Source of the DNA: Mycocentrospora acerina
Taxonomy: Eukaryota > Ascomycota > Dothideomycetes > Pleosporales
Reading direction: 5' to 3'
Length of the DNA: 64,000 nucleotides
Assembly (NCBI GenBank): GCA_022701365.1
Contig: JAKUHH010000216.1
Span: 62,001-126,000 of the forward strand
Numbering within the stretch: position 1 is the first letter of the stretch; each line of letters starts with the position of its first letter. The notes below the pieces were generated by a model. The model saw only the letters and a list, made by a program, of their open reading frames with translations, was not told the DNA's origin and ran no database searches. A program made the position numbers and the translations under genes. This document shows positions 37,481-47,930 of this stretch, one piece after another.

Positions 37481-38006
37481 TGAATAAGAAGCGGGGATGT
37501 CGGTATGAAAATTGGGGTACTAGATTATTTTAATACGAGTGTCTTTTTTTGGGAGAGGGGAAACTTGGTTAGGATGACCCTGTACGGTTGATTATGTATC
37601 AATGTATGCGCAGGGAGAGAAAATTTGTTTAGTAATATTAGATTTTAACTTTACCATTTTGATTCGAGTCTCAATCGAAGTCCAAAGTGGAGAGAGAGAG
37701 AAAAAGAGTAAGTAGACATACAAGCAGTAGAAGTAGGAAGCCATTTTCCCCTCGCTAGCCGTGACAACAGTAAGCTCCATAGACTGGAGAAACATGATAC
37801 CGCCCCCATCCAAACACACATCCATCCAATGTAAACTTCAATTTCCCAATGCGGACCGGACCCCACCCAGACCACCTACCCAACGCCAAAAAAAGTACAC
37901 GCAAAAGGTTACCAATACCAACGCTTCCACATCTTCTCTCCCTCTCTCTTTGGTACAATTTTCCCAACCCCTCCACCTCTCCCACCCCCCTCTTACACGA
38001 CATCAT
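37481..38006. other. Convergent intergenic region, no gene seen
   Basis: A/T-rich 3' flanks of the zinc-module gene and of the P450. There is a short GA-rich run (agagagagaga) near 37691. No reading frame has convincing composition. Confidence 0.6.
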
Positions 38007-39646
38007 CTAAGCAGGCGTCAAACCAACCTTTGTGCCACCCAACGACGAGCAAGTCAACGAAAGATTCTCCGTCCACGGATTCGGGTCTCTGCTCTCCATC
38101 TCCTTGAACTCTTGCACCAGCCTGACTGTCACATACCCAGCCTCCGTCAGCGCATACTGCTGACCCAAGCAAATCCTTGGGCCACCGTTGAAGGGCAGAT
38201 ACTCCCATCCAGGACGCAGCGTCTCCCAGCGCGAGGGCTCAAAGACATCTGCGTTGGGGCCGTAGAAGTCCTTGCGGCGGTGCATGGTGTAGGGTGAGTA
38301 GCCGACCATGGTGCCCTTGGGTACGAAGAGGGGCTGCTGGCCATCGTCGCCGCCGCCGAGGGGGAGAAATGTGTCGACGATTGCGAGGCGAGAGTTTTGC
38401 GGGACGACGGGGTTGACGCGGAGGGCTAGTCGTGTAATTAGCACATGTCTATATCAACAGTAGTGAGAATTGATTGTGCGGCTTACATTCATTTAGGCAG
38501 TACTTGACAAACTTGAAGCTCTTCAGTTCTTCGTATGTGGGCGCTCGTCCATCCAGGGATGCGACCTCCTCTCTCAACTTGGCGTAAATGTCTGGGCGTT
38601 TTGCAATCTCGAAGAACATGTTGCTCAGTAAACTGGCTGTGGTGTCGCGGCCTGCAAGCAGAATGTTGATGAGTTCGTCCATGATCTGCTTCTTATTCGT
38701 GGTCTGCTTGGCCAGCTCCTGAATGAAGTAGTATCGCTCTTCCTTCTGGCTCCCAGCCTTCTTCTCTTCGTCCACCTCTTTCCTGAAACGCAGAGCATCA
38801 TCCACAAATTTGTTGACGTAGGCGTGGCAGATGCGGATCGCATCGTTGCCCTCCTTGTTCTTTCTGAAGCGGTCAAAGGGTCCGAGACGAGAGCGTGTCA
38901 CAATGTCGTCTTGTGCAAAGTTGAATGCCTTGCCGAAAATCACGTCCTCATTGGTCTCATCCTCCTCACCAAGCATACGCAGCGACTCTGTAGAGTGGTT
39001 GAAGAGAAACTCGGTAGCACTGTCAAGGGTGAGGCGGAAGAACAGAGGTTGCAAGTCGATTGTCGAGCCATCTCTTGGAAGATGCTTGAAAAAGAGTTTC
39101 ACGTGGTGCTCGAATGCCTCCAAATCAGCGACCTGGTCCCTCGCAAAGTTGGGGCGGACAAGATGCCGGCTGTTGGACCATCGCTCGCCGTCAGCGTTGA
39201 AAATACCGTGGCCCAAAAGAGGAAAAAACGACGCCTGCCGATGCTCAAAGCCGTAATCCTTGAACTTTAGGCTCAAAATGGTCTTGACATTCAGCGGCTC
39301 ACACGTGGCAATCACTACAATTTTCCGTTAGTCTCAACAGCCCAAATATTTTCCCATGCATGGTCCACCTACCCGGCATCGTGACCATCCTGGTGTGGTA
39401 CGTGTTCCCAAGGCTCTCAAATCGCTTCTTGTTCTCTTGCAGCAATATATGTTTTTTGCCATTGTATGCCTGGATTTTGATCACATCGGATCCAAAAATT
39501 GGATCGCGATTGAAGACTCGCGGACAGGGAACGCAGCCATTCAGCTTCTTGAAGCGTCGACGCGTCAGATACAGCGTGACACGGGTGTACAAAACGTAGG
39601 CAATGAATGCGCCTACGGCGACGAAAGCAACGGGTGATTGTGCCAT
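38007..39646 (-). CDS. Cytochrome P450, CYP52-like (alkane/fatty-acid hydroxylase type)
   Basis: Membrane-bound monooxygenase of 506 residues in three exons: 39646..39373, 39314..38487 and 38425..38007, with introns of 58 and 61 bp. The N-terminal anchor (about residues 6-25, [20 protein letters not shown]) places it on the ER facing the cytosol. The I-helix has AGRDTT at about 312-317, the K-helix region reads [11 protein letters not shown], and the haem-binding loop [10 protein letters not shown] puts the ligand Cys at about 453. The ER-anchor context, the [12 protein letters not shown] motif and the [14 protein letters not shown] region are typical of CYP52-like enzymes that omega-hydroxylate alkanes or fatty acids. 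An upstream in-frame ATG at 39739 adds only a hydrophilic extension, so I chose 39646. Substrate is inferred. Confidence 0.9.
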
Positions 39647-40021
39647 GGTTTCCAAGTCGAACGGGATGGGGATGTCTTTGATCAGTGTTGTGTGGTGTTG
39701 GTTGTATCGGCCAGTCCGATGGTCGTGACGTAGCGTCAATGTCGCTTGCGTAGTGTCCTAGTCTAGTCTGTACGAATTAAAAAAGAAAGGGATAACAACA
39801 ACAACTCGGTCCCTTCCCTTCAAGTAGGCGTTTTGAATTTTTCAACTTTCAAAAATACAGCAGAATCCTCCTTTTATTATAAAGATGCTTTCAAAGATCG
39901 CTGCTCATTAGTCAAAGCACCGCGGACGTCGTATCTCCCGCCGCTCCGATCTGCTAGGCCTTTCTAACCCAAATGACCGATATGAGCGACCAGGTACTGC
40001 AACCACACATCACTTAAGTAT

Positions 40022-40050
40022 CCCATGACGCCCATGACGCCCATGACGCC
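40022..40050 (+). repeat. Tandem 9-bp repeat (CCCATGACG, 3 copies)
   Basis: Three near-perfect head-to-tail copies of CCCATGACG about 380 bp upstream of the P450 start. Confidence 0.8.
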
Positions 40051-40872
40051 AGTGGGGCTGCACAACAAATACAGAAACTCAGCTCCGATCGGTCCAACAT
40101 TGTGCCCGACTCCTCCAAACAAAGTTGGGGTCAAGGTTACATTTCGTCTTTGTTACGCCGTCGTAGCTGCATTGTCACAGGATGCCGAATCCATTCACGC
40201 GACACGTGCGTTACCGAGGCTTGATCATCAGGCCCGTGATTGGACATGCCTCGCAAGCTCTGCTGTGTCGAGGTGTAACAAGCTGAATCAATACCTCGTG
40301 CTCGGGCGGGGCGATGGATACGCAAAGTAGGACGCGGCTCTGATGTGAGGTGGAAGGATGCTGGCACGTGACGAGCTATGTGGGAGGTGCAGGCTACTAA
40401 ATACAAGCGTCCGCCCACATTTTACTTAGCGAGTTATGTGTTTACTTTTTCACCGATTTCTAATCGATGAGCTTAAACGGTGTGGAACGGTTTTGTCTTG
40501 ATCAAGGTGGTCAGCACCGTTTCCCTAGTTGGGTGCGGCTGTTTGTGTAACTCTATGCAATGCTCCAGGCTCCAGCTTTTGGTACGCCATGGACAAGTAA
40601 CATGCCCACTCTATAGACCTGCACCGCGACTCCTCGACAAGTATTGTAAGCGACGAGATATTGGGAGATGCCGTCAAAGTGACTGGCAAATACAACGGCC
40701 TCCCATTACATCTGTAAACACTCGCAATTCCTTTACAATTTTTCTTGGAATTCACAGGAATATATACAATCTCGTTTGTCTACGTCATAACACAATTTAT
40801 TACTACAAGACACTATTTCTAGGACAATCCGGCTTATATTCTGCTATCTTGTGTCTCTCCCTATTTCTCTTC

Positions 40873-40960
40873 CCCATCCACCCCATCCACCCCATCCACC
40901 CTCTCCACCCACTAAGCCCGCAAAGCCCGCAAAGTCCACAAAGCCCACAAAGCCCACAAA
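40873..40960 (+). repeat. Two adjacent short tandem arrays (CCATCCACC and AAGCCCRCA)
   Basis: About four 9-bp units of CCATCCACC type run directly into about five 9-bp units of AAGCCCGCA/AAGCCCACA type. Both units are 9 bp long but of different sequence. The array ends just past the stop codon of the adjacent minus-strand gene. Confidence 0.8.
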
Positions 40961-40967
40961 AGAGCCC

Positions 40968-42909
40968 TCAATCCACAATCCGAATATGTCTGCGACTCCC
41001 GCCCCACCCATCCACTAAGATAGAGCCTTGACTGCCCGTCTCAATCGCCTCTGCTGCATGCGCCTTGACGTCTGCCAACGACGGCATACTCAACTCCACC
41101 CCAGCACTCTTCTGGGCACCACCATCATCAGCGTCATCAACAAAATCTCTTGCCGCAGACTTTGCATGATTCCTCTCAAACATCCGTTTCCTCGTCATAT
41201 AAATCGAGTCACTTCGCGTAAATAAGTCCGGGGAGATTCCTCCACTGTGCATAAGACGACTACGCGCAATAGTGACTGAATCACGGTGACCACGAAACTT
41301 CAAATCCGCATCTTCTCCCTCTTCTTCTTCTTTTCCTACTTCTGAGAATTTGCGAAAAGGTAGTGTTTCAGACTTGGCATATTGAGCAACACCAATTGAA
41401 TGTGTGAATTTGACATCAGGATCTGGAGCAATGAGCTGATGTATACTCATTGGTGGTCTACTCAATGCTGCTTCAAGACTGAGCTCTTCTCGTGATGCTA
41501 CTCGAGATATAGGTGCGCTTGTTGGACGGGACGGCAGGCGGGATGGAGTAGCGCTCGTCAGCTGGCTGTTGGGTGGCGCACAAATTACCAAGTCTTCGTC
41601 GTCTTGCACCGCGCACTCGAGCCGGGGAGTCCGACTGGCATCATCGGGGAAGACGCCAAGAGCGGGATTGTAACAATCCGACGGGTCATTCCAAGTCCCG
41701 GACCAATCTGATAATTTTGAGTTGACGCGTTCCAAGCCACGTGTAGCGGTTGAGCTGACTGCTTTCAAGGAATGGCTTGCTGACGGGCGTCGTCGACTCT
41801 GCACTTCGGGAATGTTATCCGCATGTAAGCCATTCCAGACTACTTCGTAGCAGCCGTTGTTTGACTCTGTGATCTGCATCGTCGGAGTCACTAGTTCACT
41901 TTCCTGGTACTTGGGTACACGGCCTAGTTTCGAGCCTGATGTATTCGCGATCCTACAAAGATTTAGCAAGTCAGAAGCCCTAAAAAAAAGGAGTTACGAT
42001 TTACACATGCACATCAGCTCGAGTGACTGCCGGGTCTGCTGGCACACTCTTCCGCATGCTCATTCTACCAGGGCCTGAAGGTATCATGTGCACCTTCTTC
42101 TTCTTCAATCTACCGGCTTGAATAGCCACTCCATCATGTCGATCTGTCGTAGCTTTATTTGAGATACTTGAAAAAGACACCAAGTTACCCAATGGCGTTG
42201 ACGTCTCCTCGAAATCAACCGTCTTGACACGACGCAGTATCCTCTTCCCAGTATTGCCATCCCCATCTCTACAAAGCTCTCCTGGCGGATTTATCGCAGC
42301 ACTTTCCGACTTGTGCCTCAAACAAGTTTTAAGCGGTGCCTTGAAGCCCAGATCCGGTCGCACTAGCCTAGGATAACACATTCTTTTCCTTGCTACTCGC
42401 ACTTGTCTTACGCACTGTGATTGAACAGAATATTTTACTTGATTTGGGGGCTGCCCCCGGAAGGCTGCTAATGAGACGGTAGGATTACGGTACCACGAAC
42501 GAAGTTCATTTGGAGAATTACTCGATGAGCGATGCATTTCGGGACGGGGTGGTTGGAGTAAGACTCCGAGTTGAGGGCTGTGGACTTTAAAGTCACAGTG
42601 GGTACTTCCTTCGTTGAGACGAGCTGTAGTCTGCGGTGAACCGGTGAGAACAATCTGATCTTTTCCATGGCCTGGTATGGTCCAGTCGCTTGTAGATCTT
42701 TTTGGGAGCTGCTTTCTGTTCGGAGTAGGGCGGGTTTGTATCAGGCTTTCAGCGTATCTCTTGCTGTCTGCTGCGTCTCTGTCGAGCTCAACTTGAAACG
42801 GATCCCCGTTACTATCCACTTCGATTTGCTTCTCGACAGCATCTGCATCAAATCCATTGATGACAGTGGATTTAAAGTCTGAAATCGAAGGGCTGGTACT
42901 AGCCCGCAT
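40968..42909 (-). CDS. Hypothetical protein, largely disordered
   Basis: Two exons, 42909..42005 and 41952..40968, are joined across a 52-bp intron (GTAAAT donor, TTTGTAG acceptor, which restores V-I-A-N). The product is 629 residues. I do not recognise the family. It has no signal peptide or membrane span. It is rich in Ser, Arg and Pro with short conserved-looking islands: RRVKTVDFEE in the first half, QITESNNGCYEVVWNGL just after the splice, and near the end DSIYMTRKRMFERNHAKSAA, a likely helix. Acidic EEEEGED and basic KKKKVH patches suggest charge-driven interactions. Phosphorylation-regulated scaffolding is a guess; no function is assigned. Confidence 0.7.
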
Positions 42910-43299
42910 ATTCCCAAGGTTGAGAGCGCGTTCTGTCAGGAGTATAAGGGAAAGAGGTGAGGTAGGACAGCTGCAGATTGAGGGATCGGCTAGGGGCTGC
43001 CAACCCGAAGAAATAGGATAAAAGGTTGGAGTAATATAGGTTGTAAGAGTTGAGTCTAAAATGAAGCACTATTGGTTTTAGCCAGTCGAGATACTATTGA
43101 CAGAAGAAAAGATTTAATTTGGCAGGAGCGACACCAACGTTATCTTTGTTCCTTCTTGCCATTTATTTGGCAAGTCAAAATCACTCCTTCCTTCTACAGA
43201 GAACAAATCATTCTGTATATTGCGTAAATATTTTACTTATCTCATTTAGTTGAATATAATACTTCTCTGCTTCACCTAAAATAACATACACATATCCAC
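42910..43299. other. Intergenic, no gene seen
   Basis: A/T-rich sequence between two minus-strand genes. It serves as promoter of the 629-residue protein gene and terminator side of the phytase-like gene. I see nothing else. Confidence 0.6.
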
Positions 43300-44957
43300 T
43301 CACAACGGCTCCACCCCCTTTGGCAACTTAACCTTGAAAACCAAAACCTGCGAATCTAAATCAAACCCGGATGCATCTTTAAACTGATACTGTCCAGCAT
43401 TGATATATCCTACCCCTCACGCATTAGCCACCAATCACAAAAAAAAGGGGGTGAGATGGTTTTTGAGGGAAAAAAAGAAGAATACACACCATTTTGCGTA
43501 ATAAAATCATTGTCAGAAAATGAAATGAGATAGTACTCCTCTCCACCAATGGGCAATAGTGCAAAACTCTCCCACTTTTCATTCAGCAGCGCGGGTCCTT
43601 GGTCCCCGCCGTTGCGCACGCCAAACCGATTGAGCTGGGAGTTGACGTTGAAGGACAGCCATGGGCAATATGTCGCAGGGATAATGCCCTCGTTTAGAGT
43701 GCCATTGCGACTTGCAATTTGTCCCCCGAGAGAGTCGGATGCGTTTCCCTTGACATTTGTGGCGCGGGAAATGTCGATAATGTCTGCGTTGCGGTAGATG
43801 GATGTTGAGTCTGCTTGGCCGTGGCCGGCGCCCGAGTCGCGTGCTAGAAGGAGGAATTGCGTGGGGGAGATGTAGTGCATTTCCGACTGACCAGCTACTT
43901 TTTTTGTGGAGAGGATGGGGAGCTGGACGACATATTCTGCCTCGTAGGTCGGCTTTGAGTTTTTGTCGAGGCGGTATTGGAGGAGGCGAGTGTTGCGGCG
44001 GGTGGAGGATTTGCTGCCGCCGTCTTGGATAGTGGCGCTTTGGAGCATCGTGTACAAAGTCTTGCCGTCTGGACTTGCGGTTAGTGCTTCGAGGCCTTGG
44101 TTGTTGGCACGACCGGTAGAGGGATCTTCAGGGACAGTTTTGAGATTAGGGTTGTAGATTGGTGGTGAGGCCGCGCTGAAGCTTTGCGTGCCGTTTCGGA
44201 TAGGGGTGAGTGCTGCAGGAGTACGGATGGCCTGGATCATTTTGCCGCTGGAGGAGAATTGATAAACGAGGGCGGCGTATTCATCACTGATCCAGTATGT
44301 GCCGTCCTTGCCTAGGACGAGGCCCTCGGTGTCGAGAGAGACACGAGACCCCCCCGTGCCATTCTGCCCAAAGCCATTACCAGTGTCTGGAGAATCCGTT
44401 AATTACACATTCTACTATAGCAACAATACCAATGGAGATGTACATGTAGCTAACGGCAAATCCGGAAATCCGCTATACGAAATCGTCCCCGTAGGATCTA
44501 ACCCCGTCAACGGCGTCCCATCCGGCCCCGTCAACAGCAAAGTATCCAAGTAGGTAAGCTTGAAATTCGGCTTTGCTGGATTGGCAACCGTCGCGTTTTC
44601 GACAATGGTAAAATCAAAGTTGAACTTGTGGATCCTGCTCTGCGTGTTCTGCGTGCCCTGAGTATTCCACCCGCGATCCGGAAGCCCATAGATGATGCCC
44701 GTGTACCCCTTCTTACCCACCTTCTTCCAGCTTTTCTTGTCGAGCGCAATGGAACTTCCAATCCCGCCAATGGTGTCGCCAAACTTGTCTCGCGCGTCGC
44801 TGGCTAGCTTGCCGTAGCCGGCGAGTTCCTCGTAGACGAATGTCTGGCCATTGCAGGTTGTGACGTTGACCGGGGTAGACGTGTTGGTCGCTACCGGGCC
44901 AGCGGTGACTTGTCGTATGGGAAGGGCTAGGAAGCTGAGGGAGAGGATCAAAAACAT
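43300..44957 (-). CDS. Secreted phytase-like esterase (esterase-like activity of phytase family)
   Basis: Three exons, 44957..44444, 44386..43490 and 43409..43300 (introns of 57 and 80 bp), give 506 residues. A signal peptide (about 1-19, hydrophobic LILSLSFLALPI) is followed by a secreted domain with many N-x-S/T sites. Features that fit the phytase-like beta-propeller family are GIGSSIALD early on, GLPDRGWNTQ, SLDTEGLVLGKDGTYWISDEYA in the centre, NNQGLEALTASPDGKTLY, and the late SFSDNDFITQNG. The last exon adds 36 residues ending LPKGVEPL. Members act on phosphate esters or are simply extracellular; the precise activity is not shown. It lies head-to-tail with neighbours on the same strand. 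Confidence 0.85.
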
Positions 44958-45816
44958 CCTGGAGATAGGGCAGAGGTGTCGTGAAGCTGGCTGTGCGGGT
45001 CAATGCAAGCATACATGGGCTCTCTCTTATATCAATCAATACATGAACAAGCTGTTCTTGCAACTTCCTAGGACGGTAAGCGTCCAAGATGTACCCAAGC
45101 ACACGTTGCCATTTGTTTGGTCGCGACAAAAAAGCCGCGATCCTCCTTCAAGCATGTGGTAGGACAGGAAGTGGCGTTCACGCAGGAACGCCTTCTCAAA
45201 GGCCACCCGCTATCAAACTAAACCCAAACCTCCAAAGCCTCGTGCAGATCCTCTCCTAAAAACGATGCCGGACTGTGGGGGCAGTCGTTCGCACGTTGTT
45301 AAGATGATGGTTGTGAGTCGCTGGGTGGAACAAATGAAGGCGGAATAGGCGCCGGAGTCCCACCCATGTTACACTGCAGGACGCCGCGGAGGTATGTACC
45401 TTGTAGTGTGCAACATCCAATTTTGGACTTTAGTATCACTTTGATCACCTCTACCACTTGGAGATGTTGTTCAGTGCAGCTGGGACGTGAGGTTATTTTT
45501 CAAAAGCAAGATACGCCAGTTGACTTTCATCACTCAGGGTAAATGTTGGCAAGGTTCTAAATCGCCGAGTATCAGAGTAACACTCTCTCAAGAATTAATA
45601 GTCAAAGCCACAACATGCTGTGAAGAGCGTAAAAGTACATTTAAAATAAAGAAGATGGAATAGTAGAACGATTTCATCCAAGTCGTAAGCCTTCCCTATT
45701 TTTACCCAGCGTCCCAAACCCCCGCTGCACCAGAAGATGACCAATAAGAGAGAAAAAGCAGGATTCTGCGACTGTAGCAAGGGAATCAAAACAAAGGAAA
45801 TAATGTGAGAAGCTGC
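44958..45816. other. Intergenic, no gene seen
   Basis: Promoter side of the phytase-like gene and 3' side of the Brl1-like gene. Open frames of 64-138 codons here have no domain and disagree with the flanking gene models. Confidence 0.6.
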
Positions 45817-46087
45817 TCAACGAAACAACCCCTTCTTTCTCGGACTCCTTCTCTCATCCACAGCGCCCTCTTGGGCAACACTCGGAAGTGCAGGCAAGCT
45901 CTTTGCGTGCTCGAGCATTGGCGGGCGCTCAAAAGAAGAGTGGTGTGCAGGTGTTTGGTAAGGAGTCTGGGATTGCCAGTGCGATTGGTTATCGAGATAC
46001 CCTTGCTGCATGTTTTCTGCGTATCCGTTGGAAATAACACGGTGTGGTGTTTGCGGAACGTGATGTTGGGACTGTTGTTGTTGCTGT

Positions 46088-46119
<32 letters not shown>

Positions 46120-47443
46120 TTGTTGGGAGCGGACAATGCCAAAGGCCCAGTTTGAGAGGTTGAAGCCGCCAAAGATGATGATTGCGGTGAAGATCTAGAG
46201 GGAAGATGGGGGTTAGCGAATACTGGGAGAAGGTGCGAAGAGAGAGAAATCCTTACCATGGACTTGTAGCTAAACTCCTCGGTGAAGCTGTTGAAGATTC
46301 TGGCAAACGTTCGCGCAGTGACGCTGGCACGCGCAACCTTTTGGGGATCGCGATCCATGCACGTCTGCCACGCGCCGCAGACCTTCTCCATGTACGGCAC
46401 ACGGTCCTCGCAGCGATTCTGGCGGTACTCTTTTGTGCAAAATGCAATGTCGACCATGACCTGTGACAAGTGCTTGGACGACTCGATGTCGACGTCAGAC
46501 ATGACGCCGTTCCAGGCGCTGTAGATGATGTAGATGAACAGGCAGCCGAGGAACGTGTTGACGGCGAGCTGCATGTAGAAGGAGAGCACCGAGGGGAGGT
46601 GGGGGTGGGCTTCTACCCACGAGAGGAAGCCGCCCACGTTCATAGCAAACGTCTGTGGCGCGGCACCGGGCGCGATGAGACCAGCAGTCTTCTTGGGCAC
46701 AAGCGCGCGCTGCTCTGAGCCAGAGTCGTCGATGTCGTTTTCGTCAGCCTCGTCGCGCACGTAGGCCCTTTTGCGCTCCCTGGACCGCCGCTTTGCGATG
46801 CGGTTCTCTGCCTTGTTCGAGTAGTACTTGCGCGCGTCGTCCCTGGGCAGCGGCTCCTTGGACGGGCTGGGGCTGGGCAGAAAGGCGCGTCGAAACCAGC
46901 TCTCACGCCGGCCGCCCTTCTTGGGGCTGGTGCTGTCGCTGCTGCCCAGGCGGCCCATTCTGCCGGCCAGCTGTGTATCGGGCGTGGCCTGGTCGCTGTC
47001 CATGGCCGGCGTGTTGGGCGTCTCGCCGCCCGAGCTGAAGTCGGCGTTGCTCGCGGGGGTGCGCGGCTCCCAGGCATTTTGCACGTGGGCAGGTATTGAC
47101 GGCAGCGGCCTGACGCTGCTCTGGTCAAAGAAGAAGGGGCGCGAGTCGGGATCGCGCAATTGCATGCGGGTTGGCGTCGCGAAGCCATTTTTGGACGGTG
47201 AATCAAGAACCGAGTGAGAGCCTGGGATCAGGATTAGCCGTTGTAATTACTAGTACTACCCTCACTACAATGCAACTACTACTAATAATAACACTGCTAC
47301 TACTTCAACTAGAACTCACGTTTCAGTGCCGCATGTGACCCGCCGCCAGCGGTGATAAAGGGCGAGTGCTGGTCGACGGGCCCGCGCTGGTTGGACCATT
47401 CAAAGTCCATGGGCGTCGTCGACTGTCGGTGGCCGCGCGACAT
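45817..47443 (-). CDS. brl1: Brl1/Brr6-type nuclear envelope protein with poly-Q tail
   Basis: Integral nuclear-envelope/ER protein of the Brl1/Brr6 family, which in yeasts is needed for nuclear pore assembly and membrane lipid balance. Exons are 47443..47320, 47221..46257 and 46194..45817 (introns of 98 and 62 bp), encoding 488 residues. The N-terminal 200 residues are disordered, with basic clusters (KRRSRERKR). The family core follows: SWVEAHPHLPSVLSFYMQ, a membrane span (LAVNTFLGCLFIYIIY), four spaced cysteines in FCTKEYRQNRCEDRVPY and KVCGAWQTCMDRDP, then a second span (IFTAIIIFGGFNLSNWAFG). The cysteines are the family's disulphide signature. A run of 18 glutamines sits right after the second span. 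The first ATG (MSRGHRQ) is in the short first exon. Confidence 0.9.
46072..46125 (-). repeat. CAG/CAA repeat encoding 18 glutamines
   Basis: Eighteen consecutive CAG or CAA codons within the Brl1-like gene, with the longest pure CAG run seven codons. Mixed CAG/CAA use suggests the tract is fairly stable; repeat length may vary between strains. Confidence 0.9.
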
Positions 47444-47930
47444 GGTTGCTGGTTGCTGACTGCTGGCTGCTGGTTGCTGGTCGTATGTCCAACGGCCGTG
47501 TCGTCCCTCGTGGTGGTGGAGTGGGGACACGCACTTACCGGGGGGCTCCTGTTGTTTGTCGTCGCTGTAAACAATTGCGGACTTCCGTCCTGTGGCGCTT
47601 GCTCCCCCGCCGCACCGCCTCGACTCTGACGCGACCACCCACTCTGCACTCCTCTGGCTTGGAAGCAGTCAGCACACAGTCGTCAACAACAACATGCTAG
47701 CCAACAACGTGTACATGCACATTAAATCCCGCCTCCACATCTAGCCCTGCTTCCTCTACCAAATCCATGTGTCACAAAAATTATAAAAGTAATGACAAAA
47801 CTCGTAGTTTTTGAATCTATATACACACTCCCAGAAACTACCTCTACAAGACAAAGCACCTTCTGGATATCAATTCGTCTGGCCAGACCCCCTCAAAACG
47901 CCTGCTCCTTTTTACCAATCATTAACATCT
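47444..47930. other. Intergenic, no gene seen
   Basis: The 5' flank of the Brl1-like gene, with a TGCTGGTTGCTGG-type imperfect repeat near 47445-47480, and the 3' flank of FAS beta. No supported gene. Confidence 0.55.

Larger units (their letters stand above)
39647..40967. other. Intergenic with tandem minisatellites
   Basis: Upstream region of the P450 and 3' side of the next gene. It holds three copies of a CCCATGACG unit near 40022-40050 and two adjoining short-unit arrays at 40873-40960, listed separately. I see no credible gene; a 183-codon frame across 40480-41031 is partly created by those repeats. Confidence 0.6.

Noticed and set aside
40214..40219. CCGAGG (complement CCTCGG), a possible FarA/FarB fatty-acid site upstream of the P450
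   Set aside because: A single 6-mer in an upstream region of this size is expected by chance nearly half the time, and I found none in the FAS promoter.
40480..41031. A 183-codon plus-strand frame with HPIHP and SPQ runs
   Set aside because: The runs come from two minisatellites, and the frame overlaps the 3' end of a better supported minus-strand gene.
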